64,000 nucleotides of DNA, taken from Streptomyces spiroverticillatus. Its GTDB lineage: Bacteria; Actinomycetota; Actinomycetes; Streptomycetales; Streptomycetaceae. The notes below the pieces were generated by a model. The model made no database searches. It had not been told where the DNA came from and was given only the letters and a program-made list of their open reading frames with translations. Shown here in pieces: positions 15,057-24,087 of the stretch (its first letter is position 1; each line of letters starts with the position of its first letter). A program made the position numbers and the translations under genes. The DNA lies in the NCBI GenBank assembly GCA_014650415.1, contig BMUX01000007.1:1-64000 (forward strand), in the 5' to 3' direction.

Positions 15057-16475
15057 ATGGCACCCAAGGTAGTGGTCGTCGGCGGCGGTCCGGCGGGATC
15101 CATCGCCGCGGCATTGCTGGCCCGGCAGGGAGCGCACGTCAAAGTCCTGGAACGCGCGCATTTCCCCCGCTATCACATCGGCGAATCCGTGGCGACGTCC
15201 TGCCGCAGCATCATCGAACTCGCCGGAGCCCTGGAAAAGGTGTCCGACCGCGGTTACCAGGTGAAGGAGGGCCTGCTCCTGCGCTGGGGCGCCGAGCAGG
15301 ACTGGGTGGTCGACTGGCCGGAGATCTTCGGCACCGGCGCCCAGACCTCCTGGCAGGTCGACCGCGCCGACTTCGACGACGTACTCCTGAAGCACGCCGC
15401 CTCGCAAGGGGCGGAAGTGGTCGAAGGGGCCCAGGTGCGCAAGGTGCTCTTCGAGGAGGGGCGGGCCGTCGGCGTCGAGTGGAGCAGGCAGGGCACGGAC
15501 CTCACCGAGCACGCCGACTACGTCATCGACGCCTCGGGGCGCGCCGGGCTGCTCTCCGCCCGGCACTTCCGCGACCGGGTGCCGCACGACGTATTCCGCA
15601 ACGTGGCCGTCTGGGGCTATTACCAGGGCGGTTCGCTGCTTCCCCGAACTCCGCGCGGCGGCATCAACGTCGTATCGGCGCCCGAGGGCTGGTACTGGGT
15701 CATTCCGCTGAAGGGCGACGAATACAGCGTCGGATTCGTCACGCACCAGGACCATTTCCTGCGCCGCAAGCAGAAGTACGAGGGCGCCGACGCAATGGAG
15801 CGGCTCTTCCTGGACGCCGTCCAGGAATCGGAGACCGTACGAGAACTGGTTGCCCCCGGCACCTACCGGCCCGGTGTGCGCGTCGAGCAGGACTTCTCGT
15901 ACGCCGCGGAGAGCTTCTGCGGCCCCGGCTACTTCCTGACCGGCGACTCCGCCTGCTTCCTCGACCCGCTCCTGTCGACCGGCGTCCACCTCGCGATGTA
16001 CAGCGGCATGCTCGCCGCAGCGTCGATCCTCGGGGTGCACGACGGTGACGTCGAGGAGGCGGAGGCCCGCGCCTTCTTCGAGTCGCTGTACCGCAACGCG
16101 TACGGCCGGATGTTCTCGATGGTCGCCGGGTTCTACGAGCAGTACCGGGGCAAGGCCACCTACTTCTGGCTCGCCCAGCGCCTGGCCCGCGGACGCTACC
16201 CGGAGCTGGTCCGCCGCCACGACGCCTCCACCCCGTTCCGCTCGGCCCCCGACAGCGAGGCCTTCGCGGCGATCACCTCCGGGGCCGCCGACCTGGACGA
16301 CGCGAGTCGCGCGGGCGGCAGCCGGCCGATCAGCGGCCAGGTGCTCGCCGCGCAGGTCGCCCAGCAGTCCATGGAGGGCGAGCGGTACGACTCCGCCACC
16401 GGCCTGTACCTGGTCACCGAACCCCGGCTCGGGGTGCGCCGCACCGCGCAGCCGGCCGAGAACGCGTCCGCCTGA
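15057..16475 (+). CDS. Flavin-dependent halogenase-family protein
   Basis: 472 residues. FAD motif VVVVGGGPAGSIAAALLA at the N-terminus; the segment FPRYHIGESVATSC is typical of the phenol/pyrrole halogenase branch. Two halogenase hallmarks are visible: WYWVIP (212-217, WxWxIP) and FLDPLLSTG (FxxPxxSxG). These keep C4a-hydroperoxyflavin from reacting as a monooxygenase and lead to HOCl formation. The only aromatic residue in the precursor core is Tyr113, so chlorination of that Tyr is the simplest hypothesis. Own leader region of 119 bp and a good AAGGG site. A geranylgeranyl-reductase-like oxidoreductase is the alternative, less likely because WxWxIP is present. Confidence 0.85.
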   Translation: MAPKVVVVGGGPAGSIAAALLARQGAHVKVLERAHFPRYHIGESVATSCRSIIELAGALEKVSDRGYQVKEGLLLRWGAEQDWVVDWPEIFGTGAQTSWQVDRADFDDVLLKHAASQGAEVVEGAQVRKVLFEEGRAVGVEWSRQGTDLTEHADYVIDASGRAGLLSARHFRDRVPHDVFRNVAVWGYYQGGSLLPRTPRGGINVVSAPEGWYWVIPLKGDEYSVGFVTHQDHFLRRKQKYEGADAMERLFLDAVQESETVRELVAPGTYRPGVRVEQDFSYAAESFCGPGYFLTGDSACFLDPLLSTGVHLAMYSGMLAAASILGVHDGDVEEAEARAFFESLYRNAYGRMFSMVAGFYEQYRGKATYFWLAQRLARGRYPELVRRHDASTPFRSAPDSEAFAAITSGAADLDDASRAGGSRPISGQVLAAQVAQQSMEGERYDSATGLYLVTEPRLGVRRTAQPAENASA

Positions 16476-16500
16476 TCCCCCCATCGAGGCGTACGCGACG

Positions 16501-16531
16501 GAGGGCGGGCCCCGGAGACGGGCCCGCCCTC
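16501..16531. terminator. Bidirectional terminator hairpin
   Basis: Perfect 12-bp stem (16501-16512 with 16520-16531) and 7-nt loop between the convergent halogenase and LuxR genes. No T-run, as is common in Streptomyces. Confidence 0.8.
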
Positions 16532-16548
16532 CGCTCCTGCGTCCGGGG

Positions 16549-19065
16549 CTACACAGACGGCTCCGCGCCCAGCGCACCGATCAGCTCGTGCCTGCTGCGG
16601 ATCCCCAACTTGCGGTAGATACGGCCCAGATGGGTGTCGACCGTGCGCTTGCTGAGGAAGAGGTTCTCCGCCACCTCCAGGCTGGAGTGCCCGCGCACCA
16701 CCAGCTCCACCACCCTCAGCTCCGCCGGGGTCAGCAGCGCCCGGCCACCCGCCGCCTGCCCGGACGGGTGGGCGGCGCCCTCGCCCGGGGTGCCGGGTTC
16801 GCCGCTCATGATGGTCATGGCCGCCGCGTGCTCGCCCAGTGCCGCGTACGACTGCGCGGCCTGCGCCCGCCAGCGCAGACACGCCGGGTTGGTGATCCCG
16901 CGCAGCGCCAGCCGGTGCCCGCAGTCCAGGAACAGGCCGACGGCGGCACCGTGATCGCCCCGGGACGCCGCCACCATGCCCTGCGCCTGGAGGACCAGGG
17001 CCCGCACGAACGGATGGGCGGTGCTGTCGGACACCGGCTCCCGGCCCAGCGCGGCCGCAGCCTCCTCCGCCCGGTCGAGCCCGACCAGCGCCCGTGCCGT
17101 GCAGGCCAGCCCGGCCGCCGCGAGCGCGGCGGAGTTCAGCTCACGGGCCCGCCGCACCGCCGCCCGCGAATCCGTCAGCGCTGCCTCCAAGTCTCCCTGT
17201 ACGTAAGCCACTTCCGCCCGCACGAGCAGGGCGGACGGGGCCAGCGCCAGGTCGTCGGTGGCCCGTGCGGTGTCCACCACCCGGTGCGCCAGCGCCGTCG
17301 CGCGGGCGTGTGCCCCGGTCCAGGCCAGCGCGAGGGCCGCACCGAGCAGCCCACCGGTCGCGGCGGCCGCCCTGCGGTCGGTGTGCGGGCCGGCCGCCGC
17401 CTCCACCCGGGCCGCGAGCCTGCGCGCGGTGCGGTGCCTGCCGGTGGCCGCCGCCGCGGCGGCGAGCGCCCCGGTGAAGGTGCGGGCCGCCGGGTCGTCG
17501 GGCAGGCGCACCGCCGCCCGGGCGGCCTGCCGCAGCCGGGGGCGGTGCCCGGCGAGCAGAGCCTGCGCGGTGAGCCGCAGCAGGTGGTCGGAGGAGGCGG
17601 AGGGCAGGGCGGCGAGCTCGCCGCAGGCCCGCACGAAGGGCTGCGCCCCCTCGACCGACACGACGAGCGCGGGCGAGGCGAGCGAGGCCAGGATCCCGGC
17701 CCGCCGGGCGGCGTCCGGCGCGGTGTCGGCGGCGACGGCGACCTGGCGGGCGGCGCCGTCGAGGTCGCAGTGCAGCTCGACCGCCGCCAGCCGGGCGGTC
17801 AGCTCGTGGAACGTTTCGGCAAGATCGCTTTCCGGCTCGTCCGACGCGTCCAGCAGCGCCAGCGCACGGCGCAGATACCGGGACGCCGACCGGTGGTCCC
17901 CGGCCGCCGCGGCCTGCCCGCCCGCACTGCGCAGCACGTCGAGCCCCCAGTCGCTGCCCGCCTCCAGCAGATGCTCCGCCGTCCGCCGGGCCGGTGCGCC
18001 CGAGCGGGCCAGCACGGTCGCCGCCCGCCCGTGCAGCTCCAGCCGGGTGCGCGCCGGAACCCGGGCCAGCACGGCCGGACGCACCGCCGGGTGCGCGAAC
18101 TCCGCCGCGCCCGGCTCCGGCCGCAGCAGTCCCTCCCGTACGAGAGCGTCCCTGGCCTGCTGCACATGCGCCTCGCCCCGGCCGGACAGCGCCGCACACA
18201 GCGCCACATCGGTGCCGGGGCCCAGCACGGCCAGCTGGGTCAGCAGCTCACCGGCGGCCGGATCGTCCTCGTCCAGCCAGGTCAGGGTCGTCGCCGACAG
18301 GGCCTGCGCGGCGATTGCCAGGACCTGCTCGGGGTCGGGCGAGCCCGGCTGGACGTGCTCGCGCCGCAGCCGGGACACCACCTCCTGGAGCACCAGGGGA
18401 TTGCCGTACGACACGGCATGGCACAGCCCCGCCAGGTCCCGGTCGACCGGTGCGTCGAAGGCCTGGTCGACGGCGTCCGCCGTGCAGGTCGCGCACAACG
18501 GCTCGGGCCACAGCCTGCGCAGATACGGCAGGGAGCCCAGCTCCTCGACCACCTGCGGCGCGGCGAGCGGCAGCGAGGCCACCACCAGCACCGGGAGGTC
18601 GTCGAGCCGCCGGGCGATGTAGGCGAACCAGCGCAGCGACGGCGCGTCGGCGTGCACCAGGTCGTCCACGAGGAGGGCGAGCGGCCGGTCGGCGGCCAGC
18701 GACCGGGTGGTGTCCAGCAGCCGCAGCAGCGCCTCCTGGGTGGGCCCGGCCGGCTGCGGCCCGTCGGCCGCACCCCGCTCCGCGTGGTCGCCCCGGCGTG
18801 CGGTGCCGCCGAGCACCGGGTCGAAGAGCTGGCGGACCATCCCGTACTCGAAACCCTGCTCGCTGGGGTGGCAGCGGGCGCGCAGCACGAGCGCGTCGGA
18901 GGGCAGCAGCGGGGGCACGGCGCGCAGCAGCGCCGACCTGCCGCTGCCGCGGGCTCCGTGGACGAGGGCGACGGTCGGCCGCCCGGCGGTGAGTTCTGCC
19001 GTGTATTCACGTAGCTGGGCGGTGTCCCTTGCGCGGTGGTGCAGTTCCCCGTTCGGTTCATGCAT
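16549..19065 (-). CDS. LAL-family LuxR transcriptional regulator
   Basis: 838 residues from ATG 19065 (an in-frame ATG at 19113 is possible; neither has a clear ribosome binding site). N-terminal AAA-type ATPase with P-loop VHGARGSGRSALL (the usual Lys is Arg) and Walker B-like LALLVDDLVHAD; a long alpha-helical TPR-like middle; C-terminal LuxR helix-turn-helix LTPAELRVVELVVRGHSSLE, then TVDTHLGRIYRKLGIRSRHE. Large ATP-binding LuxR proteins are typical pathway-specific activators in Streptomyces gene clusters. It sits between the tailoring operon and the YcaO operon and is divergent from the latter, so it is the best candidate for cluster control, possibly through the TACGTA sites. Confidence 0.92.
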   Translation of the reverse strand: MHEPNGELHHRARDTAQLREYTAELTAGRPTVALVHGARGSGRSALLRAVPPLLPSDALVLRARCHPSEQGFEYGMVRQLFDPVLGGTARRGDHAERGAADGPQPAGPTQEALLRLLDTTRSLAADRPLALLVDDLVHADAPSLRWFAYIARRLDDLPVLVVASLPLAAPQVVEELGSLPYLRRLWPEPLCATCTADAVDQAFDAPVDRDLAGLCHAVSYGNPLVLQEVVSRLRREHVQPGSPDPEQVLAIAAQALSATTLTWLDEDDPAAGELLTQLAVLGPGTDVALCAALSGRGEAHVQQARDALVREGLLRPEPGAAEFAHPAVRPAVLARVPARTRLELHGRAATVLARSGAPARRTAEHLLEAGSDWGLDVLRSAGGQAAAAGDHRSASRYLRRALALLDASDEPESDLAETFHELTARLAAVELHCDLDGAARQVAVAADTAPDAARRAGILASLASPALVVSVEGAQPFVRACGELAALPSASSDHLLRLTAQALLAGHRPRLRQAARAAVRLPDDPAARTFTGALAAAAAATGRHRTARRLAARVEAAAGPHTDRRAAAATGGLLGAALALAWTGAHARATALAHRVVDTARATDDLALAPSALLVRAEVAYVQGDLEAALTDSRAAVRRARELNSAALAAAGLACTARALVGLDRAEEAAAALGREPVSDSTAHPFVRALVLQAQGMVAASRGDHGAAVGLFLDCGHRLALRGITNPACLRWRAQAAQSYAALGEHAAAMTIMSGEPGTPGEGAAHPSGQAAGGRALLTPAELRVVELVVRGHSSLEVAENLFLSKRTVDTHLGRIYRKLGIRSRHELIGALGAEPSV

Positions 19066-19390
19066 GGCGTCAATGTGGCAGCAGTGCAGGGGGAGATCAA
19101 GGCGGAAAATCATCCCGGTGGATTTTCCCGGATTGGTCCGGGGTACGGATCGGGGATGCCGTCGGTATGAGTGGAATGGGAATTCCAAGTTCCGTTTTAT
19201 GGGGGCGGGTTCGCACGTCGGACCTCGGGCCGCATACGTACGTGACCAGCGCTCCCGCGTACGTATCGCGTGCCGTCGTACGTATCCGGTGAAGCATTTA
19301 CCCCCGGACCCCACCGTGTTTGAGTGGCCGCCGAGGGACCGCTTTTGACGCGGGACCGAAGGGCAGTGGGCCGCAGAACTGGGGGAGCCG
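19066..19390. promoter_or_regulatory. Divergent control region with three TACGTA sites
   Basis: 325 bp without a gene between the LuxR and YcaO genes, AT-richer than its flanks. TACGTA occurs at 19235-19240, 19260-19265 and 19279-19284. GGGGGAG in front of ATG 19391 is the YcaO ribosome binding site. The clustering mirrors the region 6196-6249 in front of the precursor, suggesting common regulation of precursor and modification genes. Confidence 0.6.
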
Positions 19391-21643
19391 ATGGAAAAGC
19401 CGCGTCTCAAGGCACATTTCCACGTCGAGGTGTTGGAGGGCGAGCGCGTCTTTCTTTATGCCGAGGGCCAGGATTTCCTGGTTCCCGGAAAGGCCGCGGC
19501 GGCCGTCGTGCCGTATCTCGACGGACGGCGCACCGTGCTGGAGATCGTCCAGGAGCTCGCCGGGAAGCTGCCCATCCCCGCCGTGTTCGCCGCGATCACC
19601 CGCTTCAAGGCCGCCGGTCACCTCGCGGACGGCCGCCCGGACCTCCCCGAGGAGATCCTCGCCTACTGGGACGCCCTCGGCATCGACCCGGCGCGCACCC
19701 TGGGCACCGCACCCGTCACCGTCAGCGCGGCCGACGGCGTCGACCCAGCCCCCGTGCTCGACGCCCTGCGCGCGCTCGGCCTGACGGTGCGCACCGGGGA
19801 CCTGGACACCGTGCCCGACGAGGGCCTGTCCGTCGTCCTGGTCGCCGACTACCTCGACCCGGCCCTGGAGCAGCGCAACGCCGCCCAACTCGTCGCCGGA
19901 AAGGCGTGGTTGCTGGCCAGGCCCAGCGGGCTCGCCCCGTGGATCGGCCCGTTCCTCACGCCCGACCACACCGGCTGCTGGGCCTGTCTGGCCCAACGCC
20001 TTACCGGCAACCGCCAGTTGGAGCGCTACCTCGCCGGGAAACGCGGCGAGAGCGTCCCCCGCCACACCGCCCGCGCCCACCTCGCCTCGGGCGCACTGGC
20101 TGCCGCCGGAATCCTCGCCACCGAGGCCGCGATGATCGCCGCCACCGGTGAACCCGCCGCGCTCTGCGGCCAGATGGTCACCCTGGAGCTGCCGACCCTG
20201 CGCACCGAGACCCACGCGGTCGTCCGCCAGCCCCAGTGCCCGGCCTGCGGCGACCCGAAGCTCGTCAGTGAGCGCAGCCCCAAGGTGGTGCTCTCCGCGC
20301 AGGAGGCCCAGCACACCGGCGACGGCGGCTACCGGGTCGACCGGCCGGAAGACACCCTGGCCCGCCTGGAGAAGCACATCAGCCCGCACTTCGGCGCGAT
20401 CACCCGGCTCGTCTCGCACACCCCCGAGTCCAACACCCTCACCTACAGCTACTCGGCCGGCCACAACTTCGCCATGGTCAACGACAGCATGGACCTGCTG
20501 CGCCGCAACCTGCGCGGCCAGAGCGGCGGCAAGGGCCGCAGCGAGATCCAGGCCAAGGTCAGCGCCGTCTGCGAGGCCATCGAACGCTACTCGGGCGTGT
20601 GGCGCGGCGACGAGGCCGTGCGCCGGGCCGCGTACACCGAACTGGACCCCTCGACGGCCGTCCACCCGCGCAGCCTGCTGCACTTCTCCGAGGCGCAGCT
20701 CGCCGGCCGCGAGACCTGGAACCAGGACCCCGCCAACCGGCTGCACAAGGTCCCCGACCCCTTCGACGAGAGCGCACCCGTCGACTGGGCGCGCGGCTGG
20801 TCCCTCACCCACGACGCGGAACGCCTCGTCCCGGCCGCGTACGCCTGGTACGGCCACCCCGACCTCGACGACCACTTCTTCTGCATCTCCGACTCCAACG
20901 GCAGCGCCGCCGGGAACACCCTCGAAGAGGCGATCCTCCAGGGCCTGTGCGAGCTGACCGAACGCGACGCCGTCGCCCTGTGGTGGTACAACCGGCTGCG
21001 CCGCCCCGCCTTCGACATGGACTCCCTCGCCGACCCGTACGTCGACCAGCTCCGGTCGTACTACGACGCGATGGACCGCGACCTGTGGATGATCGACATC
21101 AGCTTCGACCTGGGCATGCCGGTGTACGTCGCCGCGTCCCGGCGGCGGCACGCGGTCGAGGACATCATGGTCGGCTTCGGCGCGCACCCCGACCCCCGGA
21201 TCGCCGCCTTCCGGGCGCTCACCGAGCTGAACCAGTTCCTGCCGATGATCGAGGCACGCGACGAGAACGGCGACACCGCCTACCTGGTCGACGACCTGGA
21301 GACGCTGACCTGGCTCAAGAACGCCACCGTCGAGCAGGAGCCGTGGCTGCTGCCCGACCCCGAGCAGCCCGCGACCGTCGTCGGCCCGCAGGCCGGCTTC
21401 GACCTCTCGGCCCGCATCCGCGACCAGGTGGACCGGATCCGCGAGGCGGGCTCCGAGGTGATCGTCCTCGACCAGACCCGGCCCGACCTGGAGCTGAACG
21501 TCGTCAAGGTCATCGCCCCCGGCCTGCGGCACTTCTGGCGGCGGCTGGGCGAAGGACGCCTGTACGACGCCCCGGTGCGCCTGGGACTGCTCGAACAGCG
21601 CACCGCAGAAGCCGACTTGAACACCTGGAACGTCTTCTTCTGA
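19391..21643 (+). CDS. Fused azoline cyclodehydratase (RRE, C-domain, YcaO)
   Basis: 750 residues. Residues 1-85 look like the winged-helix RiPP recognition element that binds the leader. The E1-like C-domain follows and has a tetra-Cys zinc site, CWAC (196-199) and CPAC (283-286). The YcaO domain (about 300-750) has the ATP/Mg-binding helices SEIQAKVSAVCEAIERYSG and NTLEEAILQGLCELTERDA. It phosphorylates backbone amides with ATP so that Cys side chains cyclise to thiazolines. The C-terminus LNTWNVFF lacks the PxPxP ending common in azoline-forming YcaO proteins. First gene of the YcaO, SagB and NHLM export operon. Confidence 0.95.
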   Translation: MEKPRLKAHFHVEVLEGERVFLYAEGQDFLVPGKAAAAVVPYLDGRRTVLEIVQELAGKLPIPAVFAAITRFKAAGHLADGRPDLPEEILAYWDALGIDPARTLGTAPVTVSAADGVDPAPVLDALRALGLTVRTGDLDTVPDEGLSVVLVADYLDPALEQRNAAQLVAGKAWLLARPSGLAPWIGPFLTPDHTGCWACLAQRLTGNRQLERYLAGKRGESVPRHTARAHLASGALAAAGILATEAAMIAATGEPAALCGQMVTLELPTLRTETHAVVRQPQCPACGDPKLVSERSPKVVLSAQEAQHTGDGGYRVDRPEDTLARLEKHISPHFGAITRLVSHTPESNTLTYSYSAGHNFAMVNDSMDLLRRNLRGQSGGKGRSEIQAKVSAVCEAIERYSGVWRGDEAVRRAAYTELDPSTAVHPRSLLHFSEAQLAGRETWNQDPANRLHKVPDPFDESAPVDWARGWSLTHDAERLVPAAYAWYGHPDLDDHFFCISDSNGSAAGNTLEEAILQGLCELTERDAVALWWYNRLRRPAFDMDSLADPYVDQLRSYYDAMDRDLWMIDISFDLGMPVYVAASRRRHAVEDIMVGFGAHPDPRIAAFRALTELNQFLPMIEARDENGDTAYLVDDLETLTWLKNATVEQEPWLLPDPEQPATVVGPQAGFDLSARIRDQVDRIREAGSEVIVLDQTRPDLELNVVKVIAPGLRHFWRRLGEGRLYDAPVRLGLLEQRTAEADLNTWNVFF

Positions 21644-21668
21644 CCGCATGTCGATCGAACTCTGATCG

Positions 21669-21674
21669 TACGTA
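21669..21674. promoter_or_regulatory. Single TACGTA in the YcaO-SagB gap
   Basis: A TACGTA palindrome lies 26 bp after the YcaO stop within the 148-bp gap before the SagB gene. It could mark an internal promoter under the same control as the two clustered sites, but a single hexamer is weak evidence. Confidence 0.3.
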
Positions 21675-21791
21675 TTCTGCGGATCGCTCGCGCGGCACCG
21701 CCGGCGCGGCTCGGCACAGCGCAACGCACCACGTCGCACCGGCGGGTCACGGCAGTCGCCGTGGCCCGCCTCCTCTCAGGGCGGGGAAACC

Positions 21792-23225
21792 ATGACCACC
21801 ACAGCACCAGCACCCACCGGGCAGGCCGCGCACACCGCGACCACCGCCGCGTACCGGCTGATCCCCGGTACCACCCTCGACGACCAGGTCCTCACCACCC
21901 GCTTCGGCGAACTCCGCCTCAAGGGGCTGACCCCGGGCGTCCTCGCCGCCCTCGGCGCACTCACCGAGGGCGACCTCACGGAAGCCAGCACCAGCGCACT
22001 CGTCGTCGCCGGTGACGGTGAAACGGGCCTCCTGCGCTGGCAGATGCTGCGGTCCCGGCTGGATGCGATGGGACTCTTCGAGCACGCGGTGTACGCGGAG
22101 GCCGAGGCCGGTGCCGAGACCCCGCACGGCCCGCTCCTGGCCCGCCTCGCCCCCGTCGGCCGGGGCAGCACCGCGCTCAAGCCCGCCCCGTCCGGGCCCG
22201 CCCGGCTCACCCGGCACGCCCTCATCCGGCCCGGCGCGGACGGCCTCGTGCTCCAGGCTTCGGGCAGCCCCCTGTCCGTACAACTCACCGCACCGGCTGC
22301 CGCGTTCCTCGTCCGACTGGGAGCCTGGACCGACGAGGTGCCCGCTCCCGTGCTGCGCCTGCTGGCCACCGCCGGAGCCCTCGCGGCCGGCGGCCCCGAG
22401 CACGACGTGGAGGCCGTCTCGCGCGGCAGCGTCCAGTGGAACCCGGTCGACCTCGCCTTCCATCTGCGAACCCGCGTCCCGGCCTCCGCCCCCGGCTACG
22501 GAGGCACCTACCGGTACGCCGACCGCTTCGAGCCGCTGCCCGTCGCCGTACCGCCCGGGGAAGGCGCGCGCGTACCCCTTCCGGTGCCCGACCTGGAGGC
22601 GCGCGCCGCCCAGGAGCCGCCGCTGGCACGGGTGCTGGAGGAGCGCACCAGCGTCCGGGAGCACGACGACGACAACCCGCTGACCCTCGCCCAGCTCGCC
22701 GAGCTGCTCTACCGCACCGTACGCATCCGCTCGATCTTCGCCGGCAGCGACGGCCAGGAGCTGGCCGACCGGCCGGTGCCCGCCGGGGGCTCCCTGCACG
22801 AGCTGGACGTCTACCCGCTGGTCTCCCACGTCGAAGGACTGGAGCCCGGCCTCTACCGCTACGCCTCCGACCGCCACGAACTCGAACTCGTCGCCCCCGC
22901 GGGCCCGTTGACCGCACCGCTGGTCAAGGAGATCCGCGACGCCTCCATGATGAGCGCCGACCCGCAGGCCGCCCTGCTGGTCGCGGCCCGCTTCGGGCGC
23001 GTGATGTGGAAGTACGAGACGGTCGCCTACCCGCTGATCCTCAAGCACGTCGGCGTCCTCTACCAGTCCTTCTACCTGGTGGGCACCGCCATGGGCCTGG
23101 CCGTGTGCGGGCTCGGCGGCGGGGACACCACCGCGTTCGCCGCCGCCACCGGGCACGACCCGCTGGCGGAGGGCACCGTCGGCGAGTTCGTGGTGGGCAG
23201 CCGCCCGCAGAGTCCCACCGTCTGA
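21792..23225 (+). CDS. SagB/ThcOx-type FMN azoline dehydrogenase
   Basis: 477 residues. The C-terminal half (from about 265) is a nitroreductase-fold FMN enzyme: RTSVREHDDDNPLTLAQLAE, and the KYETVAYPLILKHVG segment that carries the conserved Lys-Tyr pair of azoline oxidases. The N-terminal about 260 residues are the less conserved region found in long actinobacterial SagB proteins and may contact the cyclodehydratase or leader. It oxidises thiazolines to thiazoles with FMN (loss of 2 H per ring). Ribosome binding site GGCGGGG before ATG 21792. Confidence 0.93.
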   Translation: MTTTAPAPTGQAAHTATTAAYRLIPGTTLDDQVLTTRFGELRLKGLTPGVLAALGALTEGDLTEASTSALVVAGDGETGLLRWQMLRSRLDAMGLFEHAVYAEAEAGAETPHGPLLARLAPVGRGSTALKPAPSGPARLTRHALIRPGADGLVLQASGSPLSVQLTAPAAAFLVRLGAWTDEVPAPVLRLLATAGALAAGGPEHDVEAVSRGSVQWNPVDLAFHLRTRVPASAPGYGGTYRYADRFEPLPVAVPPGEGARVPLPVPDLEARAAQEPPLARVLEERTSVREHDDDNPLTLAQLAELLYRTVRIRSIFAGSDGQELADRPVPAGGSLHELDVYPLVSHVEGLEPGLYRYASDRHELELVAPAGPLTAPLVKEIRDASMMSADPQAALLVAARFGRVMWKYETVAYPLILKHVGVLYQSFYLVGTAMGLAVCGLGGGDTTAFAAATGHDPLAEGTVGEFVVGSRPQSPTV

Positions 23226-23259
23226 GTCGCGCACCGAGTTCCCGGGGGGAGAGACCACC

Positions 23260-24072
23260 GTGCAGTTCCGCTACCAGGCCTTGCAGCGCAAGCGGGAACC
23301 CGACGAGCTGGACGCACCGGTCCTGCTCGCCGCGCCCCGCGGCTGGATCGCCGTGTTCGTCGTCATGATCGTGATGGCCGGGGCCTGTGTCTGGGCCGCG
23401 TTCGCCCGCCTCGACGTCACCGTCGACGCCCCCGGCGTCCTCAGCCACCCGGCAGGCACCAGCCAGGTCCAGAGCCCGTACACCGGCATGGCCCGCGAAC
23501 TGCTCGTGCGCCCCGCACAGCAGGTCACGGCGGGACAGCCGGTGGCCCGGCTGACCGACGACGCGGGCCGCGTCCGCACCGTCACCAGCCCGTTCGCCGG
23601 AAAGGTCATCAGCGCCACCATGACCAGCGGCCAGATCGTCAGGGTCGGCTCCACCCTGGCCACCGTCGAACGCACCGACCTGCCCGGGGACCGGCTCGTC
23701 GCCCTGGTCTTCGTCCCCGCCGACCAGGCGGCCCGGCTCGTCCCGGGGCGGCCCGTCTCGCTGTCGGTGTCGACGGCGCCCCCGTCGGCATACGGACTGC
23801 TGCGCGGCAAGGTCGCCCGCGTCGACCCGTACCCGCTCACCCGCGAGGCCCTCGCCTCGCTGGTCGGCGGCGACCTCGCGGCCGACGGCTACCACAAGGG
23901 GCAGGCCCCGCGCCTGGTCACCGTGGACCTGCTGCGCGACCGGGACTCGGATTCGGGTTACGCCTGGTCGACCACCCGCACCCCGCCGGTCGCGCTCGCC
24001 TCGCAGACGTCGGTGACGGCCTCGATCGCGCTGCGCACCCAGTCGCCGCTCGATCTGGTCCTGGGCCGCTGA
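23260..24072 (+). CDS. NHLM system HlyD-like membrane fusion protein
   Basis: 270 residues from GTG 23260 (GGGGGAGA upstream). One N-terminal membrane anchor (about 28-50), then a lipoyl/barrel-sandwich region (GMARELLVRPAQQVTAGQPV and VTSPFAGKVISATMTSGQIV) and a beta-barrel. This is the short HlyD-type adaptor of the NHLM exporter set; the layout with two ABC proteins directly after it matches that family. It links the ABC transporters to the exterior. The gap to the next gene is 15 bp. Confidence 0.9.
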   Translation: MQFRYQALQRKREPDELDAPVLLAAPRGWIAVFVVMIVMAGACVWAAFARLDVTVDAPGVLSHPAGTSQVQSPYTGMARELLVRPAQQVTAGQPVARLTDDAGRVRTVTSPFAGKVISATMTSGQIVRVGSTLATVERTDLPGDRLVALVFVPADQAARLVPGRPVSLSVSTAPPSAYGLLRGKVARVDPYPLTREALASLVGGDLAADGYHKGQAPRLVTVDLLRDRDSDSGYAWSTTRTPPVALASQTSVTASIALRTQSPLDLVLGR

Positions 24073-24087
24073 GGCGAGGAGACTGAC

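Noticed and set aside
15057..16475. Geranylgeranyl reductase or carotenoid-type annotation for the halogenase-like protein
   Set aside because: WxWxIP and FxxPxxSxG motifs are present and there are no isoprenoid genes nearby.
16045..19014. 989-codon open frame on the plus strand
   Set aside because: Antisense to the well-supported LAL regulator; composition is Arg/Pro/Gly-rich without domains. It is a GC-bias shadow.
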